Shown here: piece by piece, positions 1 through 7,208 of the stretch
Layout: each line of letters opens with the position of its first letter
Numbering within the stretch: the stretch's first letter is position 1
Source of the DNA: an uncultured Muribaculaceae bacterium
Lineage (GTDB): Bacteria > Bacteroidota > Bacteroidia > Bacteroidales > Muribaculaceae
Reading direction: 5' to 3'
Length of the DNA stretch: 64,000 nt
Assembly (NCBI GenBank): GCA_910587185.1
Contig: CAJULY010000012.1
Location: forward strand, 1 to 64,000
The notes under the pieces: model-generated
Database searches by the model: none
What the model was told of the DNA's origin: nothing
Seen by the model: only the letters and a program-made list of their open reading frames with translations
Position numbers and translations under genes: made by a program

Positions 1-122
1 ATTAATACATCATTTTGACATATCCAAATTTTTAACAAAGTTTTTTTGTTTTCGCCCCGGACCTCCGCCCGAAGCCGCTTCCGTTTCTCTCACCGTGATC
101 AGCTCGTCCCCGAAAGCGAGTG

Positions 123-154
123 CAAAATTACTGCCTTTTTCTTTATCCACCAAA
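123..154 (-). promoter_or_regulatory. Bacteroidetes-type promoter firing out of the window
   Basis: On the minus strand a TTTG box (151-154) is followed after exactly 20 nt by TAATTTTG (123-130), which matches the Bacteroidetes primary sigma consensus. Transcription would start near 115 and run leftward. The first 115 bases hold only ATGs that stop within a few codons, so the gene served must start beyond the left edge. The site lies inside a 60-codon open frame (10-192, minus), which argues that frame is not a gene. Confidence 0.65.
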
Positions 155-229
155 TATTTTCGGATCTTTTTTCTGATTATTTTTCTCGTCATGGCGGAAG
201 TCGCTGAAAATTAGACCGGTTGAACTAAT

Positions 230-533
230 CAATGCAGGTGAGTTAAGAAACCTATGTCATGCTTTCCCATCGGAGCCCGTCAGGGCGTGCTGAAAGTAAC
301 CGGCCATGGAGCGCAGCGGAGTGGTCGGATAGGCATGATACATAATAATTGAGTCGCGGAGGGACGATTCTTTGGTACAGGACATTGCATCAACCACTGA
401 GGCATCCCTCCGGGACGCCGAGGATATGGCGCATCTCCTTCCGGGCACTCTGCTACGCTTCATGCCCGGTTAGGACACAGCGCGCCTTTCAGGCTTATAC
501 ATGAAGTCTTTCACCTTAACTCAATAGATTTGA
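230..533. mobile_element. MITE-like inverted-repeat element, copy 1
   Basis: A 304-bp non-coding element. It starts with CAATGCAGGTGAGTTAAG (230-247) and ends with the related inverted end CTTAACTCAATAGATTTG (515-532); the inner 9 bp are perfect. It is flanked by TTGAACTAAT (220-229) and TTGGACTAAT (534-543), a direct repeat with one mismatch that reads as an aged target duplication. Inside are a 29-nt hairpin at 300-328, its inverted counterpart at 441-469, and a central stem of 353-370 with 399-416 (14 of 18 positions pair). It closely matches the element at 30902-31207. No transposase is present, so movement would need one in trans. It could alternatively be a structured RNA spread by recombination. 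Confidence 0.8.
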
Positions 534-662
534 TTGGACTAATTGGGAACTTTGAGAGATAACTGAGGGGAGCGAGGAGAAATTGGTCTTTTAGCGCAAT
601 TAACTGGTTTATTTTAGGGCATGATTTTATTTTTTAGTAAATTCGCGAAAAATAATACAGAC

Positions 663-1508
663 ATGAGAAAAACATTATCCTGCTTAGCACTTATCACATA
701 TATCAGCGGCTTATGCGTCAGCCCTGCAGAGGTCCGGTTCAACAATGAGGAAGCGGACACGACACGGATCACGGATATCCTGATCGCACTTGACAAGATG
801 AATCTGTCCAATCCCCAGATGCTTGTTTCAGAAGCCGGGAGCAAATTGCTCGGGACGCCATACGTAGCGGGTACCCTTGAATGCAACCCGGAACAGCTGA
901 CCGTTAATACGGACGGACTGGACTGCACTACTTTCGTGGAGACTGCCATAGCGCTCGCCATGACAGTTGACGCCAACCGCACCTCCTGGCATGATTTCAT
1001 CAACAATCTGGAACAGATCAGATATCGCGGAGGAAGAGTGAACGGCTATCCTTCGAGGCTTCATTATATCAGCGAATGGATCATTGACAACAGTCATCGC
1101 GGACTAATGACAGAAGTCACCAACCGCATCGCCAACACCAACACACAGATAAAAACCATAGAATACATGTCGCGCCACCGCGACGCCTACCCTGCTCTTG
1201 CTGACTCAGCGAATTTCGAAGGGATAAAAAATATGGAAATGGGCTACCGGTCTCACAAATATTATTATATAAAGCCTACCAATCTGCCCTCGGCCGACCT
1301 TAAAGAGGGTGACGTCGTGGCGCTGACGACCAACATCAAGGATCTTGACGTCACCCACGTGGGAATAATAAAAATGGTTGACGGGGTGCCGCATCTGATG
1401 CACGCTTCATCAAAACAGGGCAAAGTGATTGTCGATGATCTCTCATTGTCGGATTACCTGAAGCGCAACCGGACCCAGGGAATACGAGTGTTCCGTCTGG
1501 CCCAATAA
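663..1508 (+). CDS. Secreted DUF1460 / amidase-like cysteine hydrolase
   Basis: A 281-residue protein of the DUF1460 family (N-acetylmuramoyl-L-alanine amidase-like, NlpC/P60-related fold), likely acting on cell-wall peptides in the periplasm. The ATG at 663 is preferred over the upstream one at 621 because it gives a clean signal peptide (MRKTLSCLALITY followed by SGLCVSPAEV). The motif DGLDCTTFVE around residue 90 carries the probable catalytic cysteine, and VTHVGI plus LMHASS near the C-terminus supply candidate histidines. It stands alone on the plus strand and converges with enolase across a shared hairpin. Family call comes from motif recognition; the substrate is not known. Confidence 0.75.
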   Translation: MRKTLSCLALITYISGLCVSPAEVRFNNEEADTTRITDILIALDKMNLSNPQMLVSEAGSKLLGTPYVAGTLECNPEQLTVNTDGLDCTTFVETAIALAMTVDANRTSWHDFINNLEQIRYRGGRVNGYPSRLHYISEWIIDNSHRGLMTEVTNRIANTNTQIKTIEYMSRHRDAYPALADSANFEGIKNMEMGYRSHKYYYIKPTNLPSADLKEGDVVALTTNIKDLDVTHVGIIKMVDGVPHLMHASSKQGKVIVDDLSLSDYLKRNRTQGIRVFRLAQ

Positions 1509-1526
1509 CCGATTCTTATTTTTCAC

Positions 1527-1564
1527 AATAAAAAAACGAGGACGTGTTCTAAAACACGTCCTCG
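1527..1564 (-). terminator. Rho-independent terminator of eno
   Basis: A perfect 12-bp stem (1537-1548 with 1553-1564, loop CTAA). On the minus strand it is followed by a run of T (1527-1536), so it ends the enolase transcript. It may also stop the converging plus-strand gene, although that side has a weaker T tract. Confidence 0.9.
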
Positions 1565-1596
1565 CATATTTTCGGGTCTATATCAGACAGGGATGA

Positions 1597-2892
1597 TTAT
1601 GCCTGGGGCATTTTGGTTTTCTTGCCATAGCCATACTGTGCGGCAGAGCCAAGCTGTTCCTGGATGCGGAGAAGCTGGTTGTATTTAGCCATGCGGTCAG
1701 AACGGCTTGCAGAACCGGTCTTGATCTGTCCGGCGTTTGTAGCGACAGCGATGTCAGCGATAGTGGCATCTTCGGTTTCACCGGAACGGTGAGAGATCAC
1801 AGCGGTGTAGCCGTTACGCTGAGCGAGCTCGACAGCGCGAAGAGTCTCTGTAAGAGAACCGATCTGGTTAACCTTTACAAGGATCGAGTTAGCGCAACCT
1901 TCGTTGATGCCGCGTTCGAGATATTTTACATTGGTAACGAAGAGGTCATCACCTACGAGCTGGCAACGGTTGCCGATGAGATCGGTGAGGATCTTCCAAC
2001 CTGCCCAGTCGTTCTCTGCCATACCGTCTTCAATGGAATCGATAGGATATTTTTCCACGAGTTCCTTGAGGTACTGAGCCTGCTGTTCAGAGGTGAGCTT
2101 GGGAGCGCCTTCGCCCTGTTTCCAGGTGTAGTCATATACGCCGTCATGATAGAATTCGGAAGAAGCGCAGTCAAGACCGATGGTAACGTCCTTTCCGGGA
2201 ACGTAGCCTGCGAGTTCGATAGCCTTGATGATAACGTTGAGAGCGTCTTCAGTTCCATCGAGAGTGGGAGCGAAACCGCCTTCATCGCCGACAGCAGTTG
2301 AAAGGCCGCGTTCGTGAAGAACTTTCTTGAGGTTGTGGAACACTTCAGTACCCATGCGGATGCCTTCTTTGAAGCAGCATGCGCCGATGGGACGGATCAT
2401 GAATTCCTGGAAGCAGATGGGAGCGTCAGAGTGAGCGCCGCCATTGATGATATTCATCATGGGCACGGGAAGCACGTAAGAGTTGCAGCCGCCGATGTAT
2501 TTGTAAAGCGGGAGTCCGAGATAGTCGGCAGCAGCTTTAGCAACAGCGAGTGAAACACCGAGGATGGCGTTAGCGCCGAGGTTGCTCTTGGTGTCTGTTC
2601 CGTCGAGGGCGATCATAGTCTCATCGATCTTGATCTGATCGAGAGCGCTCATGCCAACGAGAGCTTCGGCGATGGGGCCGTTTACGTTAGCGACAGCCTT
2701 GGTCACGCCTTTGCCCATGTAACGGTTCTTGTCACCGTCACGAAGTTCGAGAGCTTCGTTCACACCTGTAGAAGCGCCGGAGGGAACGGAAGCACGGCCG
2801 AAAGCGCCGGATTCAAGAATTACATCTACTTCAACGGTGGGGTTTCCGCGTGAGTCAAGGACTTCACGACCAATGATTTTTTCAATTTTCAT
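1597..2892 (-). CDS. eno: Enolase
   Basis: A 431-residue phosphopyruvate hydratase, converting 2-phosphoglycerate to phosphoenolpyruvate in glycolysis, cytoplasmic. The N-terminus has the family signature IIGREVLDSRGNPTVEVDV. The catalytic region shows GDEGGFAP, SIEDGMAENDW with Mg-binding acids, GDDLFVTN, and the terminal SHRSGETED motif. Length is normal for bacterial enolases. It is monocistronic: a -7/-33 promoter lies about 75 bp upstream and a strong hairpin terminator 33 bp downstream. Confidence 0.98.
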   Translation of the reverse strand: MKIEKIIGREVLDSRGNPTVEVDVILESGAFGRASVPSGASTGVNEALELRDGDKNRYMGKGVTKAVANVNGPIAEALVGMSALDQIKIDETMIALDGTDTKSNLGANAILGVSLAVAKAAADYLGLPLYKYIGGCNSYVLPVPMMNIINGGAHSDAPICFQEFMIRPIGACCFKEGIRMGTEVFHNLKKVLHERGLSTAVGDEGGFAPTLDGTEDALNVIIKAIELAGYVPGKDVTIGLDCASSEFYHDGVYDYTWKQGEGAPKLTSEQQAQYLKELVEKYPIDSIEDGMAENDWAGWKILTDLIGNRCQLVGDDLFVTNVKYLERGINEGCANSILVKVNQIGSLTETLRAVELAQRNGYTAVISHRSGETEDATIADIAVATNAGQIKTGSASRSDRMAKYNQLLRIQEQLGSAAQYGYGKKTKMPQA

Positions 2893-2968
2893 AATCAGGT
2901 TAAACTTAAAAAGTTGGTTATAATGTTATACTTGTTTTCTTTCAACCGGATGGTCTATCCGCTGAATG

Positions 2969-2998
2969 CAAAGTTACTAAATTTTATCGACCCACAAA
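2969..2998 (-). promoter_or_regulatory. Promoter of eno
   Basis: On the minus strand TTTG (2995-2998) is followed after 18 nt by TAACTTTG (2969-2976), a good match to the Bacteroidetes promoter with spacing one base shorter than usual. It would give a leader of roughly 70 nt before the eno ATG. Confidence 0.6.
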
Positions 2999-3106
2999 AT
3001 GTTTTTATATAGTTTAATGTTAAGTTCATAAACTTTACATCCAGCAAGTTCCGGCAGAGGCTCCGCTGAATCGCGCTATCAATTTCCGGCGGAGTCGGAA
3101 TGATGC

Positions 3107-3598
3107 TCACGCAGCATGATCCTCGATGAACCCATCGACAAGATACCATTTCCCGGCGATGCGGCGAAAGAGATAGACGGCATTGATTCCTCGGTCTGAG
3201 TTGTCGCCGGGTGGCATATATCCCCCCACCATCCAGACGGAATCGGCTTCAACTTTTGTCCAGGTCATGAGTGTGTAATCATTGGATCGGGCCGGTTTTT
3301 CGGGTATCAGCTTATACATGCGACCGGTCTTCCACCACGGAGTCAGGAGAAAATCCTGCAAGCGGCTGTCGCATTTCATTCTGATTGCCCGGAATTTCAG
3401 GGAAGAATTGAACTGCGCTATGAATTTAGAAAACGCTTCAGCTCCCTGATTGCACGCGGAGGAAGACTGCATGACGGCCTCACATGCCTCAGAGTCGAAA
3501 GAATCAGGCAAAGAATCGGTCATGACAACAGGGACGGAAGCGTATAAAGCGACCGAAGTACAGAAAAGCAGAAGATTCGATAAAAGGCGTAATTTCAT
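3107..3598 (-). CDS. Secreted small protein, possible NTF2-like (DUF4348-like)
   Basis: A 163-residue protein of unknown function. The ATG at 3598 is chosen because it begins a signal peptide (MKLRLLSNLLLFCTSVALYA). The mature part has a compact alpha+beta look ending in FRRIAGKWYLVDGFIEDH, reminiscent of NTF2-like proteins of Bacteroides annotated DUF4348; this family link is tentative. It follows rplQ at 80 bp across a strong stem-loop, so it may be read at low level from the ribosomal block or have its own weak start. Confidence 0.55.
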   Translation of the reverse strand: MKLRLLSNLLLFCTSVALYASVPVVMTDSLPDSFDSEACEAVMQSSSACNQGAEAFSKFIAQFNSSLKFRAIRMKCDSRLQDFLLTPWWKTGRMYKLIPEKPARSNDYTLMTWTKVEADSVWMVGGYMPPGDNSDRGINAVYLFRRIAGKWYLVDGFIEDHAA

Positions 3599-3617
3599 AA
3601 ACGGGTCATTTAAACAA

Positions 3618-3655
3618 TCGAAGCGGTACCGGACAAAAATCCGGCATCGCTTCGA
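3618..3655 (-). terminator. Stem-loop after rplQ
   Basis: Outer stem TCGAAGCG (3618-3625) with CGCTTCGA (3648-3655) and inner stem CCGGA with TCCGG separated by a symmetric internal loop. On the minus strand it is followed by ATTGTTTAAATG, a weak T tract. It sits 23 bp after the rplQ stop and most likely ends or attenuates the ribosomal transcript. Confidence 0.6.
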
Positions 3656-3678
3656 CATATACTGATATTTTTCGCGGC

Positions 3679-4179
3679 TTATTCAGCGGCGGGAGTTTCA
3701 GTTGCGGGAGCAGTCTCGGCAGCGGGAGCCTCAGCTGCGGCAGGGGCAGCGGCTGACTTCGAACGACGGCTGCGGCGTGTGCGGCCTTCTTTCTTGGCAC
3801 CTTTTTCCTTGAGCATGTTCTCATTGTAGTCCACAAGTTCGATGAAACACATCTGGGCATTGTCGCCGAGACGGTTTCCGGTCTTGAGGATACGTGTATA
3901 TCCACCGTTGCGGTCAGCGATCTTTGTTGCGATTTCGCGGAAAAGCTCATTGACGGCATACTTGTTCTGCAGATAGCTGAACACGAGGCGGCGGTTGGTC
4001 ATCGAGTCATTTTTGGCTCGGTTGATTAAAGGCTCGGCGTAGATACGGAGCGCTTTAGCCTTGGCCAGGGTTGTGAAGATACGCTTATGCATGATAAGCG
4101 AAATGGTCATGTTGGCCAAAAGGGCGTCGCGATGGGCTTTTTTACGACCGAGGTGGTTGAATTTCTTATTATGTCTCAT
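3679..4179 (-). CDS. rplQ: 50S ribosomal protein L17 with Ala/Pro tail
   Basis: A 166-residue bL17, last gene of the alpha operon, 10 bp after rpoA. The N-terminal body (MRHNKKFNHLGRKKAHRDAL, TLAKAKALRIYAEPLINRAK) is typical. After about residue 125 it carries a basic stretch and then an Ala/Pro/Glu/Thr-rich tail that is absent from the roughly 127-residue E. coli protein; such low-complexity tails are seen in Bacteroidetes L17. Confidence 0.96.
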   Translation of the reverse strand: MRHNKKFNHLGRKKAHRDALLANMTISLIMHKRIFTTLAKAKALRIYAEPLINRAKNDSMTNRRLVFSYLQNKYAVNELFREIATKIADRNGGYTRILKTGNRLGDNAQMCFIELVDYNENMLKEKGAKKEGRTRRSRRSKSAAAPAAAEAPAAETAPATETPAAE

Positions 4180-4189
4180 CGTTAATTGT

Positions 4190-5182
4190 TTACTCTATGT
4201 CTAATTTGTACTTTGAAATATCCATCCCGAACGAAAGGTTGAGATTGGCCAGCAGTTCATCAAGCTCCGTGAGCGACTTCTTACCGAAGTTGCGGAACTT
4301 AAGGAGATCGTTGCGGTTGAAGACAACGAGTTCACCGAGAGTCTCGACTTCAGCGCTCTTGAGGCAGTTGAGTGCACGGACAGAGAGGTCCATGTCAACG
4401 AGCTTCGACTTGAGAAGCTGACGCATGTGGAGAACTTCTTCGTCAAATTCCTCGTTTTCTTCCTGCTCCGAGGTTTCGAGAGTGATTTTCTCGTCGGAGA
4501 AGAGCATGAAATGATAAATGAGGATTTTGGCCGCTTCCTTGAGGGCATCCTTAGGAAGGATCGAACCGTTGGTCGTGATTTCGAGAGTCAGTTTGTCGTA
4601 GTCGGTTTTTTGGTCAACGCGGAAATTCTCCACGGTGTATTTCACGTTCTTGATAGGAGTGTAGATTGAGTCAATCGCAATGACGTTTACATCGTCCGTC
4701 GGGACATTGTTCTCGTCAGCGGGGACCCATCCGCGACCTTTGTTGACAGTGAATTCGAGTGTGAAGCTTGCGCCGGGATCCAAATGACAGATGACGAGGT
4801 CAGGGTTGAGAACCTGGAATCCGGAGAGCACCTTGTTGAGGTCGCCGGCCTTGAATTCCTCCTGTCCCGAAACGGTGACGGTGGCTTTCTCGAACTCTGC
4901 GTCCTCCACAGTGTGCTTGAGGTCGATTTTCTTGAGGTTAAGGATTATGTTGGTGACATCTTCCTTAACACCGGGTATGGTATCGAATTCATGTTTAACG
5001 CCGTCGATCTTAATAGAAGCGATCGCATAACCTTCGAGTGACGAAAGGAGAATGCGACGGAGGGCGTTGCCTATCGTGATACCGTAACCAGGCTCCAATG
5101 GCTTGAACTCAAATTTGCCGAAATGATTGTCGGCTTCCAACATCAAGACTTTGTCGGGTTTCTGGAAAGCTAATATAGCCAT
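4190..5182 (-). CDS. rpoA: RNA polymerase subunit alpha
   Basis: A 330-residue alpha subunit. The N-terminal assembly domain (residues about 1-230) contains PGYGITIGNALRRILLSSLEG; the C-terminal domain (about 255-320) contains the helix-hairpin-helix region SVRALNCLKSAEVETLGEL and RNFGKKSL. Acts as scaffold for core polymerase and as activator contact. It lies between rpsD (20 bp) and rplQ (10 bp), the usual alpha-operon order. Confidence 0.98.
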   Translation of the reverse strand: MAILAFQKPDKVLMLEADNHFGKFEFKPLEPGYGITIGNALRRILLSSLEGYAIASIKIDGVKHEFDTIPGVKEDVTNIILNLKKIDLKHTVEDAEFEKATVTVSGQEEFKAGDLNKVLSGFQVLNPDLVICHLDPGASFTLEFTVNKGRGWVPADENNVPTDDVNVIAIDSIYTPIKNVKYTVENFRVDQKTDYDKLTLEITTNGSILPKDALKEAAKILIYHFMLFSDEKITLETSEQEENEEFDEEVLHMRQLLKSKLVDMDLSVRALNCLKSAEVETLGELVVFNRNDLLKFRNFGKKSLTELDELLANLNLSFGMDISKYKLDIE

Positions 5183-5202
5183 GTGGATCTGTCTTTTAGA
5201 AA

Positions 5203-5808
5203 TTATTTAGAATACAACTCGACGATGAGCTGCTCTTTGATGTTTTCGGGAATATCTTCGCGTGCGGGAACGTGCAGGAGCTTGCCGGCTTTCTGCGATT
5301 CGTCCCATTCGAGCCAAGGATATTTAGAGTGATTGAAACCGGCGAGAGCGTCGGCGATCACTTCGAGAGACTTTGACTTTTCACGTACGCCGATGATGTC
5401 ACCGGGCTGAACGGCATAGGAAGCGATGTTGACCACCTGACCGTTTACAGTGATGTGGCGATGGAGGACGAGCTGACGTGCGGCGGGACGGCTGGGAGCG
5501 ATGCCCAGACGATAGACAACGTTGTCGAGACGTCCTTCAAGGAGCTGGAGAAGGATCTCACCGGTGATACCCTTTGAGCGGGCAGCGCGGTTGAAGAGAT
5601 TGTGGAACTGTTTCTCAAGTACGCCGTAGGTGTATTTAGCTTTCTGCTTTTCGCGAAGCTGCACACCGTACTCAGAAGATTTGCGGCGCTTGTTCTGCCC
5701 GTGCTGACCCGGCGGGAAATTTTTCCTGGCGAGAACTTTGTCTTCGCCGAAGATGGGTTCTCCGAATTTACGAGCGATTTTTGACTTTGGGCCTGTATAT
5801 CTTGCCAT
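5203..5808 (-). CDS. rpsD: 30S ribosomal protein S4
   Basis: A 201-residue uS4, primary 16S rRNA binder and likely autogenous regulator. It has the S4 RNA-binding domain (RLDNVVYRLGIAPSRPAARQLVLHRHITVNG, residues about 93-123, quoted in part by function) and the terminal IVELYSK. The N-terminus has no zinc-binding cysteines, so it is the metal-free form. It is preceded by a 202-bp gap, unusual inside this tight operon. Confidence 0.97.
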   Translation of the reverse strand: MARYTGPKSKIARKFGEPIFGEDKVLARKNFPPGQHGQNKRRKSSEYGVQLREKQKAKYTYGVLEKQFHNLFNRAARSKGITGEILLQLLEGRLDNVVYRLGIAPSRPAARQLVLHRHITVNGQVVNIASYAVQPGDIIGVREKSKSLEVIADALAGFNHSKYPWLEWDESQKAGKLLHVPAREDIPENIKEQLIVELYSK

Positions 5809-6010
5809 TGTTGTTAATCGATGTTGAGGTTAAAAAGAGTGGTGGGGTTAACTTGCGATGCGCAGGGAAGGTTTAGTGCAGCCGCGACCATAGAGAGGTG
5901 ATAGAAATATGGTCTATTTCACGTTTGCCTTCGCCCGTAAGAGCCTCGTCGGAAGCTCGCCCCTATTGTAAATGAAATTTAGTTATGTCTTTGCTTTTCA
6001 AGCGGCATCA
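5809..6010 (-). promoter_or_regulatory. Candidate structured leader of rpsD (uS4 autoregulation)
   Basis: This 202-bp space between rpsK and rpsD holds no gene. On the minus strand it can form GAGC/GCTC around 5943-5960, a perfect 7-bp stem GACCATA with TATGGTC, and a GCG/CGC pairing, ending about 50 nt before the rpsD ATG. Autoregulatory S4 leaders are known in several phyla and I recall one reported for Bacteroidia; that this sequence belongs to it is inference from position and foldability. Confidence 0.45.
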
Positions 6011-6400
6011 TCAGACGCGACGACGCTTGGGGGGACGACATCCGTTATGGGGCAGCGGAGTAACATCGATGATTTCGGTTACTTCGATTCCGGCGCCGTG
6101 GATTGTGCGGATAGCGGATTCACGACCGTTGCCGGGACCCTTAACATAAGCTTTCACTTTACGGAGTCCAAGATCATAAGCGACCTTGGCGCAGTCCTGA
6201 GCTGCCATCTGAGCAGCATAGGGAGTGTTTTTCTTTGAACCGCGGAAGCCCATTTTACCAGCGCTTGACCAAGAGATCACCTGACCTTCAGAGTTGGCTA
6301 AGCATACAATAATGTTGTTGAAAGAGGAGTGAACGTGGAGCTGGCCGGCAGCATCGACTTTAACGTTTCTCTTCTTAGATGCGACTGTCTTTTTTGCCAT
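6011..6400 (-). CDS. rpsK: 30S ribosomal protein S11
   Basis: A 129-residue uS11 of the small-subunit platform. Family features are HVHSSFNNIIVCLAN, SWSSAGKMGFRGSKKNTPYA, VKGPGNGRESAIR and the C-terminal DVTPLPHNGCRPPKRRRV. It begins 9 bp after rpsM, consistent with translational coupling in the alpha operon. Confidence 0.98.
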   Translation of the reverse strand: MAKKTVASKKRNVKVDAAGQLHVHSSFNNIIVCLANSEGQVISWSSAGKMGFRGSKKNTPYAAQMAAQDCAKVAYDLGLRKVKAYVKGPGNGRESAIRTIHGAGIEVTEIIDVTPLPHNGCRPPKRRRV

Positions 6401-6409
6401 ATTTCAATT

Positions 6410-6790
6410 TTATTTAGTAGCTTTCTTTTTGTTGGCGACTGTTTTCTTGCGGCCCTTGCGGGTGCGGGCGTTGTTCTTGGTGCTCTGACCGCGCACGGGA
6501 AGACCGTTGCGGTGACGGATGCCGCGATAGCAACCGATGTCCATGAGGCGCTTGATGTTGAGCTGGATTTCACTGCGGAGATCACCTTCCACTTTGTAAT
6601 CGCTGCTGATCACTTCACGCACCTTGGCGGCCTGGGCGTCTGTCCAGTCCTGCACTTTGATATCTGCGTTTACGCCGGCTTTCTCAAGAATAGTCTTGGC
6701 GGCGCTACGGCCAATGCCGAAAATGTAAGTCAAGGCTATCTCACCTCTTTTGTTCTGGGGGAGGTCAACTCCCACTATACGTACTGCCAT
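6410..6790 (-). CDS. rpsM: 30S ribosomal protein S13
   Basis: A 126-residue uS13 of the small-subunit head, contacting the P-site tRNA and bridging to L5. It shows MAVRIVGVDLPQNKRGEIAL, YIFGIGRSAAKTIL and the basic tail RHRNGLPVRGQSTKNNARTRKG. It opens the alpha operon 40 bp after rpmJ. A -7-like TAATTTTG (6815-6822, minus) lies just upstream, but no TTTG box is found at the right distance, so an internal promoter is unproven. Confidence 0.98.
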   Translation of the reverse strand: MAVRIVGVDLPQNKRGEIALTYIFGIGRSAAKTILEKAGVNADIKVQDWTDAQAAKVREVISSDYKVEGDLRSEIQLNIKRLMDIGCYRGIRHRNGLPVRGQSTKNNARTRKGRKKTVANKKKATK

Positions 6791-6830
6791 ATATCTGTTT
6801 GACTAATTTTTTTGCAAAATTAATAAAAAA

Positions 6831-6947
6831 TTATCCTTGACGTTGTTTGTACTTGGGATTTTTTTTGTTTATCACGTAAAGACGACCCTTACGACGGACA
6901 ATTTTGCTGTCCGGGGTCCTTTTTTTAACTGAGGCTCTTACTTTCAT
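6831..6947 (-). CDS. rpmJ: 50S ribosomal protein L36, zinc-free form
   Basis: A 38-residue bL36 read directly from the sequence between infA and rpsM: it starts MKVRASVKKRTPDSKIVRRK and ends NPKYKQRQG. The three cysteines and histidine that bind zinc in E. coli L36 are replaced, so this is the cysteine-minus type. Its ATG is 24 bp after the infA stop. Confidence 0.95.
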   Translation of the reverse strand: MKVRASVKKRTPDSKIVRRKGRLYVINKKNPKYKQRQG

Positions 6948-6971
6948 GTTATTTCGTTTTTATAATTTTTA

Positions 6972-7190
6972 TCATTTGTAACGGAAGGCAATGCGGCCTT
7001 TCGAAAGATCGTATGGCGACATTTCAACTCTGACTTTGTCGCCGGGGAGAATCTTTATGTAATGCATTCGCATCTTTCCGGAAATGTGGGCGGTTATTTC
7101 ATGACCGTTCTCCAGTTCGACGCGGAACATTGCGTTAGAGAGGGCTTCAACTATGGTGCCGTCTTGTTCTATTGCTGCTTGTTTTGCCAT
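6972..7190 (-). CDS. infA: Translation initiation factor IF-1
   Basis: A 72-residue S1/OB-fold factor that occupies the ribosomal A site during initiation. It reads MAKQAAIEQDGTIVEALSNA, then FRVELENGHEITAHISGKMR and RVEMSPYDLSKGRIAFRYK, the standard full length. It lies between map (18 bp) and rpmJ (24 bp), as in many Bacteroidetes and Firmicutes spc operons. Confidence 0.98.
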   Translation of the reverse strand: MAKQAAIEQDGTIVEALSNAMFRVELENGHEITAHISGKMRMHYIKILPGDKVRVEMSPYDLSKGRIAFRYK

Positions 7191-7208
7191 TTCAGTTATT
7201 TGACCGAG

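Noticed and set aside
10..192. Minus-strand 60-codon frame
   Set aside because: A consensus promoter (123-154) lies inside it and the translation looks like low-complexity chance sequence.
257..463. Minus-strand open frame of 68 codons in copy 1 and a similar frame at 30915-31136 in copy 2
   Set aside because: They share the phrase RRDASVVDAM and look conserved, but both lie wholly inside the inverted-repeat element, so the similarity follows from the repeat. Structure and end repeats explain the conservation better than coding.
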